From Prosthecobacter vanneervenii (GTDB taxonomy: Bacteria > Verrucomicrobiota > Verrucomicrobiia > Verrucomicrobiales > Verrucomicrobiaceae), in the NCBI RefSeq assembly GCF_014203095.1, contig NZ_JACHIG010000004.1, positions 1 through 64,000 of the forward strand: a DNA stretch of 64,000 nucleotides, given 5' to 3'. Shown here one piece after another: positions 1 through 8,117 of the stretch (position 1 is the stretch's first letter; the number at the start of each line of letters is the position of its first letter). A program made the translations under genes and the position numbers. Below the pieces are notes generated by a model. It saw only the letters and a program-made list of their open reading frames with translations. It searched no databases and was not told the origin of the DNA.

Positions 1-2
1 AC

Positions 3-74
3 AAGCTTGCTCGCCACTTCCTCTCCCTCATTCAGTTTGCCTCCGTCATCGACTGGCTCAGATATGGCTCTTGA
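3..74 (+). CDS. C-terminal end of a truncated upstream gene
   Basis: Frame 3 is open from the window edge and stops at TGA 72-74, giving 23 residues that end in DWLRYGS. The composition is protein-like, with aromatic and aliphatic residues and no low complexity. The stop overlaps the TTG start of the next gene in a TTGA arrangement typical of translationally coupled genes. Too little is present to assign a family, and a chance open frame is not excluded. Confidence 0.45.
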   Translation, partial: KLARHFLSLIQFASVIDWLRYGS

Positions 75-577
75 GGGTTTTCAAACACGGCCTAGCCAGC
101 TACGAACGCAATGAAGACGGCACGCAGACTTGCGCCGCTCGTGGCACATACAAGGGCGCAGAGGTCGGCTTTCGAGTTCGGCTGCCTTCCGAGTGGAAGC
201 CAGGCACCTTGGGGAATACGGGCATAACCACTTATCAAGCCACAATCACCCTTGAAAGCCTGGGCGCGGCCAGTGATTGCTTCGTCGTAGCGCTGGGAGA
301 CTTGTATGGCGGTGAGCTGCGCCCCACCAGCATGGCCCCACAGGTGACTTTCACCGCCATTAGCCTGGAGGGCACCCCAGCCACGCTCGAGAAGGGGGCG
401 ACGAAGATCAAACTGTTCTTCGAGCCCACGGAAGATTCGGAGGAGGCCAGCGAGCTGTTCTATGCCGAACACTATTTGAACATTGATCTTGAATCTCGGA
501 CAGTTGAGTTTCACGAGAAGGATGATTCCTACAGAGATGCTGTCTTGAGAGCTCTCTCTGGTGAGATAAAAAAATGA
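71..577 (+). CDS. hypothetical protein, 168 aa, coupled to the upstream gene
   Basis: I do not recognise this protein. It is an acidic, probably cytoplasmic, mixed alpha/beta protein with no signal peptide, no membrane segment and no repeated cysteines. The best start is TTG at 71, because it overlaps the upstream stop by four bases; no in-frame ATG lies near the beginning. The frame remains open upstream, so a longer form is formally possible. A small acidic product coupled to the 3' end of another gene would fit an immunity protein or another stoichiometric partner, but that is only an inference from arrangement. The next gene is convergent. Confidence 0.6.
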   Translation: MRVFKHGLASYERNEDGTQTCAARGTYKGAEVGFRVRLPSEWKPGTLGNTGITTYQATITLESLGAASDCFVVALGDLYGGELRPTSMAPQVTFTAISLEGTPATLEKGATKIKLFFEPTEDSEEASELFYAEHYLNIDLESRTVEFHEKDDSYRDAVLRALSGEIKK

Positions 578-681
578 ACCTGCCGCACGTGGGCAACCTG
601 GCATGATATTGAGAGCAATGTGGAACGGTCTGTTGGTCTAGTAGACAGCGTTCATCCCCATTGGAGATCGCACATCTGGCA

Positions 682-3639
682 TCAGCCCTCGGTGGAGGAA
701 ATCGGGAAGCGCAGCTTGATCTCCGTGCCTTGGTCTGGATTCCCCCGCACATAAAGCTGGCCGCGCATCTGCTCGGCAAAAACGGCGAGGATCTTGAGGC
801 CGAGGCCGCTGCCTTCTCCCGGATGAAAATCTGCCGGCAGGCCCACGCCGTCATCGAGGATGACGAGCTCTCCAGTGCCGTGTTTGTAGTTCAGCACAGC
901 GCTGACCTGGCCTTTGCGACCGTGCGGGTAGGCGTGCTCAAAGCAGTTGGAGAGAGCCTCATTCAGCGTCAGCGCCAGAGGCATGAGCCACTCCTGCTCC
1001 ACTGAGCCTTCCTGGAGCTGCAGCTTCACCTTGATCTGCTCCTCCTTCATTTCATAGCACTCGCGCAGATGCGCCACGAGATCGCGGGCAAAGTCGTTGA
1101 AGGTGTCTCCTCTGCCCAGCGCCACCTGATAGAGATGCTGGTGCAGAGCGGCGATGGCGCGGACTCGGTTCTGGCTGGAGCGCAGGGCATTGCGTGCATC
1201 CTGATCACTCACGCCATTGATCTGCATGTTAAGCAGGCTGGAGATGATCTGAAGATGATTTTTGATGCGGTGATGCGTCTCGGTGAGCAGGAGCTTCTCG
1301 CGCTCCAGATTCACCACCGGCCAGCGCTGGCTGGAGGGAGCCACCACCTGGTAGGCCACCGGCGTGGCTGCATGGACGGCAGGTGCGGTCTGCATCTGCG
1401 CCGCCCCTGGGGCATCGCCAGCAGGACTGCTGTGACTGGAGAGCTCGATGCCGCCAAACTCCAGCACGCGCGCGGTGGTTTCCACCTCGCCGCGCTTGCC
1501 ATTGCCGCCAAAGAACGGACGCCTGACGATATTGTCTGGGTGTGCGGCCTGATCTGCCAGATCGGTGAAGAAACCGGTGGCGTCCGAAGGACGGAAGAAC
1601 TGGTGCAGCGGGCGGCCGATGGCTGCGGCGGCCTCGATACCAAAGACATGCTGCGCATGCTCCGTCCAGCTGCGCACCCTGCCGTTGGCATCGGTAGTCA
1701 GCAAGATGTGGCTGATGGGCTGGGAAGGAGCGTGGAAAGGTCGCGTGAGTGGCGGTGCCGCAGGGAAGGAAGGCACGGGTGCGGCCCCATGCTCCGGCAG
1801 TTCCTGCAGATAATGAATGGTGCAGTGTGCCTCACCCTGGGCATCCTGCACCACAGCGATGTGCAGCATGGCGCGGGAGAAGCCGCCGCCTGGGCGCTTG
1901 ATCTGCACGCTGATGGATTCTGACTGCCTGCCGCTGATGCGAAGGGTGCGCAGCGCATCCCTCCGTGCGGTGGCGCTTTCAGGGTCCAGCCACGCATCCA
2001 GCGGGTAGCGGCGCAGCTCCGACTTGGCCTGTCCCAGCAGCGCCTCGGCATGCTGGTTGACTTCAAAGATCACGCCCGCCTTGTCCGTCATCACCAGCGC
2101 CACGGGGCTGCCCTGCATGAGCGTGCGCAGTTTGGCCTCCATGCTGCGCAGCTGCTCTTCATGACGTGTGTGCTCGGTGGCGTCCTGAATGCTCACGAGC
2201 AGTCCGCCGCTGGGCAGCGAGACGGGATGAAATTCCAGCTCCTTGAGCAGGCCGTCAGCCGTAGCCAGAGAAACGGTACGCGTGAGCTGCCTGCGCCACA
2301 CGCTCTCCCGCCAGGCCATGACCACCTGGGCGCGGTGCTCTTCGGTGGGGCAGCCATGCGCCAGCCAGCTTTCCACATTTTGCTCGGGGTCCAGCGGGCG
2401 GCCGAGCAGCTTGGCCAGGCGCTCGTTTTGAAACACAGGTGTGCCGCGCTCATCCAGAACAAAGACTCCGCAGGGGATGCTCTCCAGGTAACTGCGCAGC
2501 CGTCCCTCACGACGGGCAAAGGTCTGCTGCGCCTCGGAGAGCGTGCGCAGTTCCTGGCGCGCACGGGAGAGCTCCGTCTCCAGGCGCTGCAAGGCACCGT
2601 CGTCCACAGCCGGTGCGGGCGCTGGCTGGGCCAGGAAAGCCGGCGGCGGTGTGACAGGAGCTGGTATCACCGGCTCAGGCGGACTGTAGAGCAGACCGCC
2701 CTCCAGCGCCGTCTGCGGGGAGAGACCCATCAGCATGAACTGCCGGGGCGCATTCTCTCCGCCTTTGCTGGCCAGTGCTGAGACCAGCCAGCGAGATGGC
2801 GCGCCATATTCTGCGGAAAAGTCGTTTCGGGTGATGATGCAGCCGGGAGTAGGTTCCTGGCTGAGCGCCACATTGGTCAGCACCTCCAGTGTTTGCAGTC
2901 GCAGGGCACCGTGGTCGCGTCCCGGGCCGAAGATTTCCCAGAAGCAGGTGCTGCCCTCCTGAATGCCTTTGTCCAGGGTCAGATGGGCTGCAGCCACATT
3001 GGCGCGCAGGATGACTCCGTCTTCATTCAGCACCAGCATGGGCATGGCGCAGTCCAGGGCGTCGGGGGCCTTCGCCTCAGGTGGGGTGTCCTCCAGATCC
3101 TCGATGTGGGAGGGTAGTTTGGAATCGTCTTCGGCGGAACGCTGGCGTGAGCTGAACTTCTCGCAGGTGACCATGAGGCCTCCTACAGAGGCATCCCGCT
3201 TCTTGCGCCAGGGGCGCACCTCCCAGCGGTACACCAGATGGCGTCCATCAGGGCCGCTGAGCGCGTCGTGCTCACTGCGGACGATGTGTCCCTGAAGCGC
3301 ACGCTCATAGACCTGCCGCCAGCCTGGGTGCAGGCCGGGAAAGATTTCATACTGGCTCTTGCCCACCAGTGGCTGCACCTGCTGCAGGCCAAATTCGGAG
3401 ATCCACTGCCGGTTGGCCAGCATGTAGCGCATGCTGCGGTCAAACATGGCCATGGCCACCGGGGCGTTTTCCACCAGCACACCCAGCACCAGCTCCATGT
3501 CCTCGGATTCATTCTTGGTGGGCTCCCCACCTCCTGCCGATCTCGTGGTAGGAGGATCCTTGAACTCATCGCGCGTCTTCTCCGCAGGCGCTGCCTGCGC
3601 CTTGGGATGAATGACATTTCTGAGGACCGAGGAAGACAT
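682..3639 (-). CDS. multi-PAS sensor histidine kinase (HisKA_2 type)
   Basis: Cytoplasmic hybrid-length sensor kinase of 985 aa. PAS-like segments are visible at about 48-160, 195-290, 385-480, 505-615 and 650-720. A Pro/Ala-rich linker sits near 320-345, and a short heptad-like helix at about 350-380 precedes the third PAS. The phosphoacceptor region contains THHRIKNHLQ, with His789-His790, which is the HisKA_2 signature. It is followed by an HATPase domain with N box (LNEALSNCFEHAYP), G1 (LDDGVGLP) and G2 (GSGLGLKIL). There is no transmembrane segment and no receiver domain, so the signal is probably cytosolic (a redox state, ligand or light) and the response regulator is unlinked. HisKA_2 kinases often signal to PhyR-like or stand-alone regulators. 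The start at 3639 is the first ATG of the frame; a later ATG at about residue 48 would still keep all PAS domains. Confidence 0.9.
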   Translation of the reverse strand: MSSSVLRNVIHPKAQAAPAEKTRDEFKDPPTTRSAGGGEPTKNESEDMELVLGVLVENAPVAMAMFDRSMRYMLANRQWISEFGLQQVQPLVGKSQYEIFPGLHPGWRQVYERALQGHIVRSEHDALSGPDGRHLVYRWEVRPWRKKRDASVGGLMVTCEKFSSRQRSAEDDSKLPSHIEDLEDTPPEAKAPDALDCAMPMLVLNEDGVILRANVAAAHLTLDKGIQEGSTCFWEIFGPGRDHGALRLQTLEVLTNVALSQEPTPGCIITRNDFSAEYGAPSRWLVSALASKGGENAPRQFMLMGLSPQTALEGGLLYSPPEPVIPAPVTPPPAFLAQPAPAPAVDDGALQRLETELSRARQELRTLSEAQQTFARREGRLRSYLESIPCGVFVLDERGTPVFQNERLAKLLGRPLDPEQNVESWLAHGCPTEEHRAQVVMAWRESVWRRQLTRTVSLATADGLLKELEFHPVSLPSGGLLVSIQDATEHTRHEEQLRSMEAKLRTLMQGSPVALVMTDKAGVIFEVNQHAEALLGQAKSELRRYPLDAWLDPESATARRDALRTLRISGRQSESISVQIKRPGGGFSRAMLHIAVVQDAQGEAHCTIHYLQELPEHGAAPVPSFPAAPPLTRPFHAPSQPISHILLTTDANGRVRSWTEHAQHVFGIEAAAAIGRPLHQFFRPSDATGFFTDLADQAAHPDNIVRRPFFGGNGKRGEVETTARVLEFGGIELSSHSSPAGDAPGAAQMQTAPAVHAATPVAYQVVAPSSQRWPVVNLEREKLLLTETHHRIKNHLQIISSLLNMQINGVSDQDARNALRSSQNRVRAIAALHQHLYQVALGRGDTFNDFARDLVAHLRECYEMKEEQIKVKLQLQEGSVEQEWLMPLALTLNEALSNCFEHAYPHGRKGQVSAVLNYKHGTGELVILDDGVGLPADFHPGEGSGLGLKILAVFAEQMRGQLYVRGNPDQGTEIKLRFPISSTEG

Positions 3640-3770
3640 TTCGAGACTTGTTGAGAAAATTTAAAATTTAAGTCCTCCCAAGTTATCAGCAAGGCGAAAA
3701 ACAGAAGAATTGATTCTCAATTCAGCAATATTATAGCCTGAAGTGCAATGGGAGCAATTGGGCGGAATAT

Positions 3771-4220
3771 TCATTCCCGATGATAAGGCTCTCCCTTGAT
3801 AATGGTGTAGGCACGATAAATCTGCTCCATCAACATCACCCAGGCGATGTCGTGCTGCATCGTTAATGAGGAAAGAGACCAGCACACGCGGGCCTTGGCG
3901 CGTAACTGGGTCGAATGACCGTCAGCACCGCCGATGACGAGGCAGACGCGTTTACGTCCGGAGACCTCTTCCTGCTGGATCCAGCGCGCCATTTCCACAC
4001 TGCGCAGCTGCTTGCCTCGCTCGTCCAGCAAAATGCACAACTCTCTTGCGCAGGCAGCCTCGATCTGTTTCTCCACTTTTTCGAGAGGCCCCTCTTTAAT
4101 GATGATATGCTCAAAGTGGCTGTAGTGTTGCAGCCTCTTCCAATAGAGGTCCACGGCCTCCTTGACCCAAGGATGGCCGGGTTTTCCAACGGTGATGATG
4201 CGCCACTGCATGAGAGACAA
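3771..4220 (-). CDS. rlmH: 23S rRNA pseudouridine-1915 N3-methyltransferase RlmH
   Basis: SPOUT-class methyltransferase that modifies pseudouridine 1915 of helix 69 in 23S rRNA on assembled 70S ribosomes. The product is 149 aa, close to the 155 aa of the E. coli enzyme. It shows the family landmarks: an N-terminal strand IITVGKP, LDERGKQLRS in the middle, the SAM-binding glycine loop VIGGADGHS, and the C-terminal trefoil-knot motif EQIYRAYTIIKGEPYHRE. The domain is complete. It is transcribed away from the lipoprotein gene at 4382, and the AT-rich 160-base gap between them probably carries promoters for both directions. Confidence 0.95.
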   Translation of the reverse strand: MSLMQWRIITVGKPGHPWVKEAVDLYWKRLQHYSHFEHIIIKEGPLEKVEKQIEAACARELCILLDERGKQLRSVEMARWIQQEEVSGRKRVCLVIGGADGHSTQLRAKARVCWSLSSLTMQHDIAWVMLMEQIYRAYTIIKGEPYHRE

Positions 4221-4381
4221 AAGCCCACATCAGCAGGAGATGATCAACATGTCCATGATATTATTGTGGTTTTAATAAAAGTGGATATTGTTACTTAGCA
4301 TTACCATCCTTGTTGTTGCATAATTTAAAAAGATCGTTAAATTGAGAATGCTAATTCAAAAATTAACCGCCCGATAAGCCT

Positions 4382-5140
4382 ATGTCTAAAGCTCCTCTTA
4401 CTTCGGTTCATCTCGTCGCTACTGGCCTTGCGGCGGTTATGATGGCCTCCTGTGCCGTCCCGCCCCGCCAAGCCTGGCAGCAGATCCAGACTCAGGGTCT
4501 CTTCTCTTATTACATGGGAAATGAGAGCCGCCCGCTGGGTGCTGGAAACCGCAGCACTCCTGTAGTCGTGCAGAGCAACACCCCTGCTCAGACTCCTGCT
4601 GCTCCTGTCGTGGGTCCTGACCGCCCTGCCACCCCCCCACCGGCCATGCTGAATGCTTCCACCATGCCCGTGGCGCAGACAGTCCCAGACCTTCCCGGTT
4701 ATGTACGCACTCCCTTCACCAATCCGCCGCGTCTTGTGGATGTGCGTGGCATGGCTGCGGGCTCCAAGGTGGTGTGCCCCTATACCCAGCGTCCCTTCCT
4801 GGTGCCTGGCAGTGTGAGCGCCACCAGCGTGGCCTCCAGCCGCCCGAAAACTCCGGCTGAGCCAGAGCGTCCACGCACCACGCCTCCAGTGGAAGCCAAC
4901 ACCAATGTGGCCGCAATGACCAAGCCCGCGCCTTCTGCCCCGAGCACACCGGCTCCCGTCACAGCACCTACCACCGCCGCTCCTGAGCTGCCGTATGGTA
5001 CCGCCATCGCCGGCCGCCCCGGTTTTGTGAACAGCCCCTATGCCGCCAAGCATCAGCTGGTGGACGTAACCGGCCTCCCTGTCGGTATGGAAGTGAAGTG
5101 CCCCTACACCGGCAAGCTCTTCCGCGTTCCTCCGCAGTAG
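4382..5140 (+). CDS. lipoprotein with two CPYT repeats
   Basis: Predicted lipoprotein of 252 aa. A hydrophobic signal ends in a lipobox (MMASC), so the mature protein would start at about Cys23 and be anchored in the envelope. A Pro/Ala/Thr-rich spacer joins two homologous modules of about 37 residues near positions 104-140 and 213-252. Each has the pattern LVDV-x-G-(5 residues)-V-x-CPYT-x-(R/K)-x-F-x-VP. The repeated CPYT and closing VP suggest a small folded unit of unknown function, and each unit carries a single cysteine. I do not recognise a named family. It is monocistronic: an AT-rich promoter region lies upstream and a strong intrinsic terminator follows at 5174. Confidence 0.85.
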   Translation: MSKAPLTSVHLVATGLAAVMMASCAVPPRQAWQQIQTQGLFSYYMGNESRPLGAGNRSTPVVVQSNTPAQTPAAPVVGPDRPATPPPAMLNASTMPVAQTVPDLPGYVRTPFTNPPRLVDVRGMAAGSKVVCPYTQRPFLVPGSVSATSVASSRPKTPAEPERPRTTPPVEANTNVAAMTKPAPSAPSTPAPVTAPTTAAPELPYGTAIAGRPGFVNSPYAAKHQLVDVTGLPVGMEVKCPYTGKLFRVPPQ

Positions 5141-5173
5141 GCTCCGGCTTTACCCAGCATTGCTCAATCACCC

Positions 5174-5215
5174 GCCCCGTCTGGAAAAAATCCGGACGGG
5201 GCTTTTCATTTTTTA
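5174..5215 (+). terminator. intrinsic terminator after the CPYT lipoprotein gene
   Basis: A 12-bp GC-rich stem (5174-5185 with 5191-5202, one G-T pair) with a five-base A loop is followed by a T-rich run. It lies 33 bases after the stop codon at 5140 and ahead of the mla operon, so it should separate the two transcription units. Confidence 0.88.
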
Positions 5216-5268
5216 TCTGCGTGTACCGTGATTTGCCTTCACGCCACAACATGCGATGATGGCGCGCA

Positions 5269-6072
5269 ATGGAATTCCCCACTGGCCCGTTGACCCTTGC
5301 GGGCCGCACGTTTTTACATTTTCTGGTCTATCTCGGGCAGCTCACCTCACTGATGAAGGAGCTGTCGATTGCCGTGCGCTCCGGTGTCTGGAGGCTGCGG
5401 CTGGTGGCGCAGCAGATTGTCTCCATCGGCTATGGTTCCCAGGCGGTGGTGATAGTGACCGGCGCCTTCACCGGGGCGGTGTTCACGTTTCAGAGCTACG
5501 CCAAGTTCAAAGATTTTGGCTTTGAGACGACGGTGGGCGCCGTGGTGTCTGTGGCGCTGTGCCGTGAGCTGGGACCAGTGCTGGCCGGACTGATGGTGGC
5601 AGGCCGTGTGGGTGCGGCGATGGCTGCCGATATCGGCACCATGAAGGTCACGGAGCAGGTGGACGCACTGCGCGTCATGGGCGTGCATCCGGTGGACTAT
5701 TTGGTGCTGCCGCGCTTTCTGGCCATGATGGTCTCCATGCCCTTCCTGGTGGCGGAGAGCATTTCCTTTGGTCTCTTTGCCTCGTATCTGGTCACGAGCT
5801 TTGGCTATGACATGCCTTCGGCATGGTATCTGACCCACATGCTCGACCACACCAACATGGAGGATCTCAGCATCGGCATGATCAAAGGTTTTGTCTTCGG
5901 CATGCTGATCACTCTGATCTCCTGCCATCAGGGGCTGAATGCAGAAAATGGTGCCGTGGGTGTGGGCGCAGGTACCACGCGTGCTGTGGTGATCTCATCG
6001 CTGGTGATGCTGATCGTGAATTTCTTTCTTTCCATCCTGCTGAACTACGTCTTTCCCATCGGGACCGTCTAA
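5269..6072 (+). CDS. mlaE: MlaE-family ABC permease
   Basis: Inner-membrane permease subunit of an Mla/Mkl-type phospholipid transporter, 267 aa. It has five to six hydrophobic segments and the family signature ELGPVLAGLMVAGRVGAAMA followed by DIGTMKVTEQVDALRVMG, which contacts the ATPase. It is the first gene of an E-F-D operon: its stop at 6072 is four bases before the ATPase start, and the MCE protein follows. In Gram-negative bacteria the complex moves phospholipids between the inner and outer membranes. The periplasmic carrier MlaC and the STAS subunit MlaB are not in this cluster. The ATG at 5269 is the only in-frame ATG before the conserved region. Confidence 0.93.
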   Translation: MEFPTGPLTLAGRTFLHFLVYLGQLTSLMKELSIAVRSGVWRLRLVAQQIVSIGYGSQAVVIVTGAFTGAVFTFQSYAKFKDFGFETTVGAVVSVALCRELGPVLAGLMVAGRVGAAMAADIGTMKVTEQVDALRVMGVHPVDYLVLPRFLAMMVSMPFLVAESISFGLFASYLVTSFGYDMPSAWYLTHMLDHTNMEDLSIGMIKGFVFGMLITLISCHQGLNAENGAVGVGAGTTRAVVISSLVMLIVNFFLSILLNYVFPIGTV

Positions 6073-6076
6073 GCCC

Positions 6077-6871
6077 ATGGCTGAATCCTCCTCCAACATG
6101 ACGAAGCCTGCACCCGCAGAAAGCGGACGTGCCTTCATTGAACTGATCAATGTCAGCAAGCGTTTCGGCAGCCAGGTGGTGCTCGACAACGTCAATCTCT
6201 CCCTGCAGCATGGGGAGACACTCTGCATCATCGGCCCCAGCGGCGAGGGCAAAACCGTCACGCTCAAGCACATCATCGGCCTTCTCAAGCCCGACAGCGG
6301 AGATATCTACGTGGACGGCATGCACGTGAATCGCCTCAAGGAGCGCGAGATGGCGCCCATTCGTCAGAAGGTCAGCATGCTTTTCCAGGGCGGCGCGCTC
6401 TTTGACAACCTGACTGTGGAGCAAAACGTGGCCTTCCCGCTGCTGGAGCATGGCCTCCGGGACCGTGAAGAGATCGACCGCCGGGTGCGGGCCGCGCTGC
6501 AGGCCGTAGATTTGGACGAGCACCGCTTCAAATACCCCACCAGTCTCTCTGGTGGCATGCGTAAGAGAACCGGCATCGCCCGCGCCATCATCGACCGCAG
6601 CGAGTGCATCCTGTACGACGAGCCCAACTCGGGCCTCGACCCTATCGGCTCGGACATCATTGACCAGATGATCCTGCGCATGCAGCGCCGCTACAAAGTG
6701 ACCTCCGTCATCGTCACGCATGACATGCGCAGCATCTTCAAGATCGCCAACCGTGTGGCCATGCTCTACCGTGGCCAGATCCGCTTCCTCGGCACGCCCC
6801 AGGAGCTGCGGGATTCCCAAGATCAGATCGTGCAGGACTTCATCAATGGCCGCTCTGACGTGACCGGCTGA
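6077..6871 (+). CDS. mlaF: MlaF-family ABC transporter ATPase
   Basis: Cytoplasmic ATPase subunit of the Mla-type lipid transporter, 264 aa. The Walker A is GPSGEGKT (residues 53-60), with a glutamate where many ABC ATPases have glycine or serine, as is common in this subfamily. The ABC signature LSGGMRKR lies near residue 155, Walker B is ILYDEP with the D-loop SGLDP, and the switch histidine is in VIVTHD. All catalytic elements are intact. It lies four bases after mlaE and 44 bases before mlaD, so cotranscription is very likely. Confidence 0.95.
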   Translation: MAESSSNMTKPAPAESGRAFIELINVSKRFGSQVVLDNVNLSLQHGETLCIIGPSGEGKTVTLKHIIGLLKPDSGDIYVDGMHVNRLKEREMAPIRQKVSMLFQGGALFDNLTVEQNVAFPLLEHGLRDREEIDRRVRAALQAVDLDEHRFKYPTSLSGGMRKRTGIARAIIDRSECILYDEPNSGLDPIGSDIIDQMILRMQRRYKVTSVIVTHDMRSIFKIANRVAMLYRGQIRFLGTPQELRDSQDQIVQDFINGRSDVTG

Positions 6872-6915
6872 CCTGCCGCATAGCTTTCTTCATCCTCATT
6901 CCACTTCATCATCTC

Positions 6916-7968
6916 ATGATCGACAGCGACAAAAAAACCGAAATGCTCGTCGGGCTTTTCATGTTCGTCGGGCTTCTTCTGCTCGGCGGCCTCATCCTCA
7001 TGTTTGGGCGTGTGCGCGAGGTCTTCAAGGACACCTACCATCTTCGCGTGGCGTTTCCAAACGCTGCCGGCATCAAGGAGGGCTCTCCGATCTTCCTCGG
7101 CGGCTCCCGCGTGGGCAAGGTGGACAAGAAACCGCAGCTCAATGACACCTTCACCGGCGTTATCCTGGATCTTGAGCTCTTCAAGGACGTGATGATCCCT
7201 GCGGACGCCTCCTTTGCCATCGGCTCCGCAGGCCTGATGGGAGATGCGCTGGTGGAGATCAAGCCCACCGGCAAGCAGACAAGCGCCTTCCTCCCGCATG
7301 ACCTCGACAAGGTCATCGAAGGTGAAAAGGGCGGTGGTCTCAACGACCTGCAAAGCCAGGCTGAAAAGGTGGGCAAAAAAGTGGATGTGGTGCTGGATGA
7401 CGTGCGCACCGCACTCAAGGATGTCCAGGGCGCCATGGGCAAGGTGAACAAAGAAGCGCTCTCAGACACGACGATCCAACACTTCAAAGAGGGCATCGAG
7501 CATCTGAACAACACGCTCAAACGGGTGGATGAAAAAGTGCTGGGAGACGAAAACTCCCTGGCTCTCAAGACAGCTCTGGCAGACTTCAAAGCCGCGGCAG
7601 CCAGCTTCAAGGTGGCCGCCAAAAACGTGGAGGAATCCTCCGCCAAGCTCGGACCCATGTTAGACAAGCTGGACCCTGCCATCGCCAAGGCCGACAAAGT
7701 CATGACCACGGCGGATGAATCTCTGCAGTCCATCAAGAAGGCCGCTGACAGCTTTGCCCTGGCCGCCTCTAACATCACCACCGGCAAGGGTCTGCTGGGC
7801 GCGCTCATGAACGACGAGCGCCTCATGACCGACTTCCGCGACCTGATTTACAACTTCAAGGTCAACGGCCCGCTCTGGTACAAGGACACCGCCGAAAGGC
7901 TGCGTGCGGAAGAAGCCAAGAAGCTGCATCCCGAGGAGTCCCAGCCGAAGCGTGGTATCTTCAGGTAA
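6916..7968 (+). CDS. mlaD: MlaD-family MCE domain lipid-binding protein
   Basis: Substrate-binding subunit of the Mla-type transporter, 350 aa. A single N-terminal membrane anchor (about residues 11-31) is followed by one MCE domain (about 40-117, with FPNAAGIKEGSPIFLGG and GDALVEIKPTG). A long helical C-terminal tail (about 125-320) is rich in Ala, Lys and Asp. The tail is longer than in E. coli MlaD (183 aa), which resembles actinobacterial or chloroplast-type MCE proteins whose helices may form a tube or bridge across the periplasm. It is the last gene of the mlaEFD unit. Confidence 0.93.
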   Translation: MIDSDKKTEMLVGLFMFVGLLLLGGLILMFGRVREVFKDTYHLRVAFPNAAGIKEGSPIFLGGSRVGKVDKKPQLNDTFTGVILDLELFKDVMIPADASFAIGSAGLMGDALVEIKPTGKQTSAFLPHDLDKVIEGEKGGGLNDLQSQAEKVGKKVDVVLDDVRTALKDVQGAMGKVNKEALSDTTIQHFKEGIEHLNNTLKRVDEKVLGDENSLALKTALADFKAAAASFKVAAKNVEESSAKLGPMLDKLDPAIAKADKVMTTADESLQSIKKAADSFALAASNITTGKGLLGALMNDERLMTDFRDLIYNFKVNGPLWYKDTAERLRAEEAKKLHPEESQPKRGIFR

Positions 7969-8117
7969 AAAGTATACGCTATGGCGGAGAGGGCTCGTCC
8001 CGATGCTTCGAGCCGTCGCAGAATCAATTCATCCAACGTTTTGATGGCCGGCTGGGCCGCGTGGTGTCGTGGTTGAGTTGACGGTATCTTGACGAGCCAG
8101 CTGCTCCCAAACCATGA

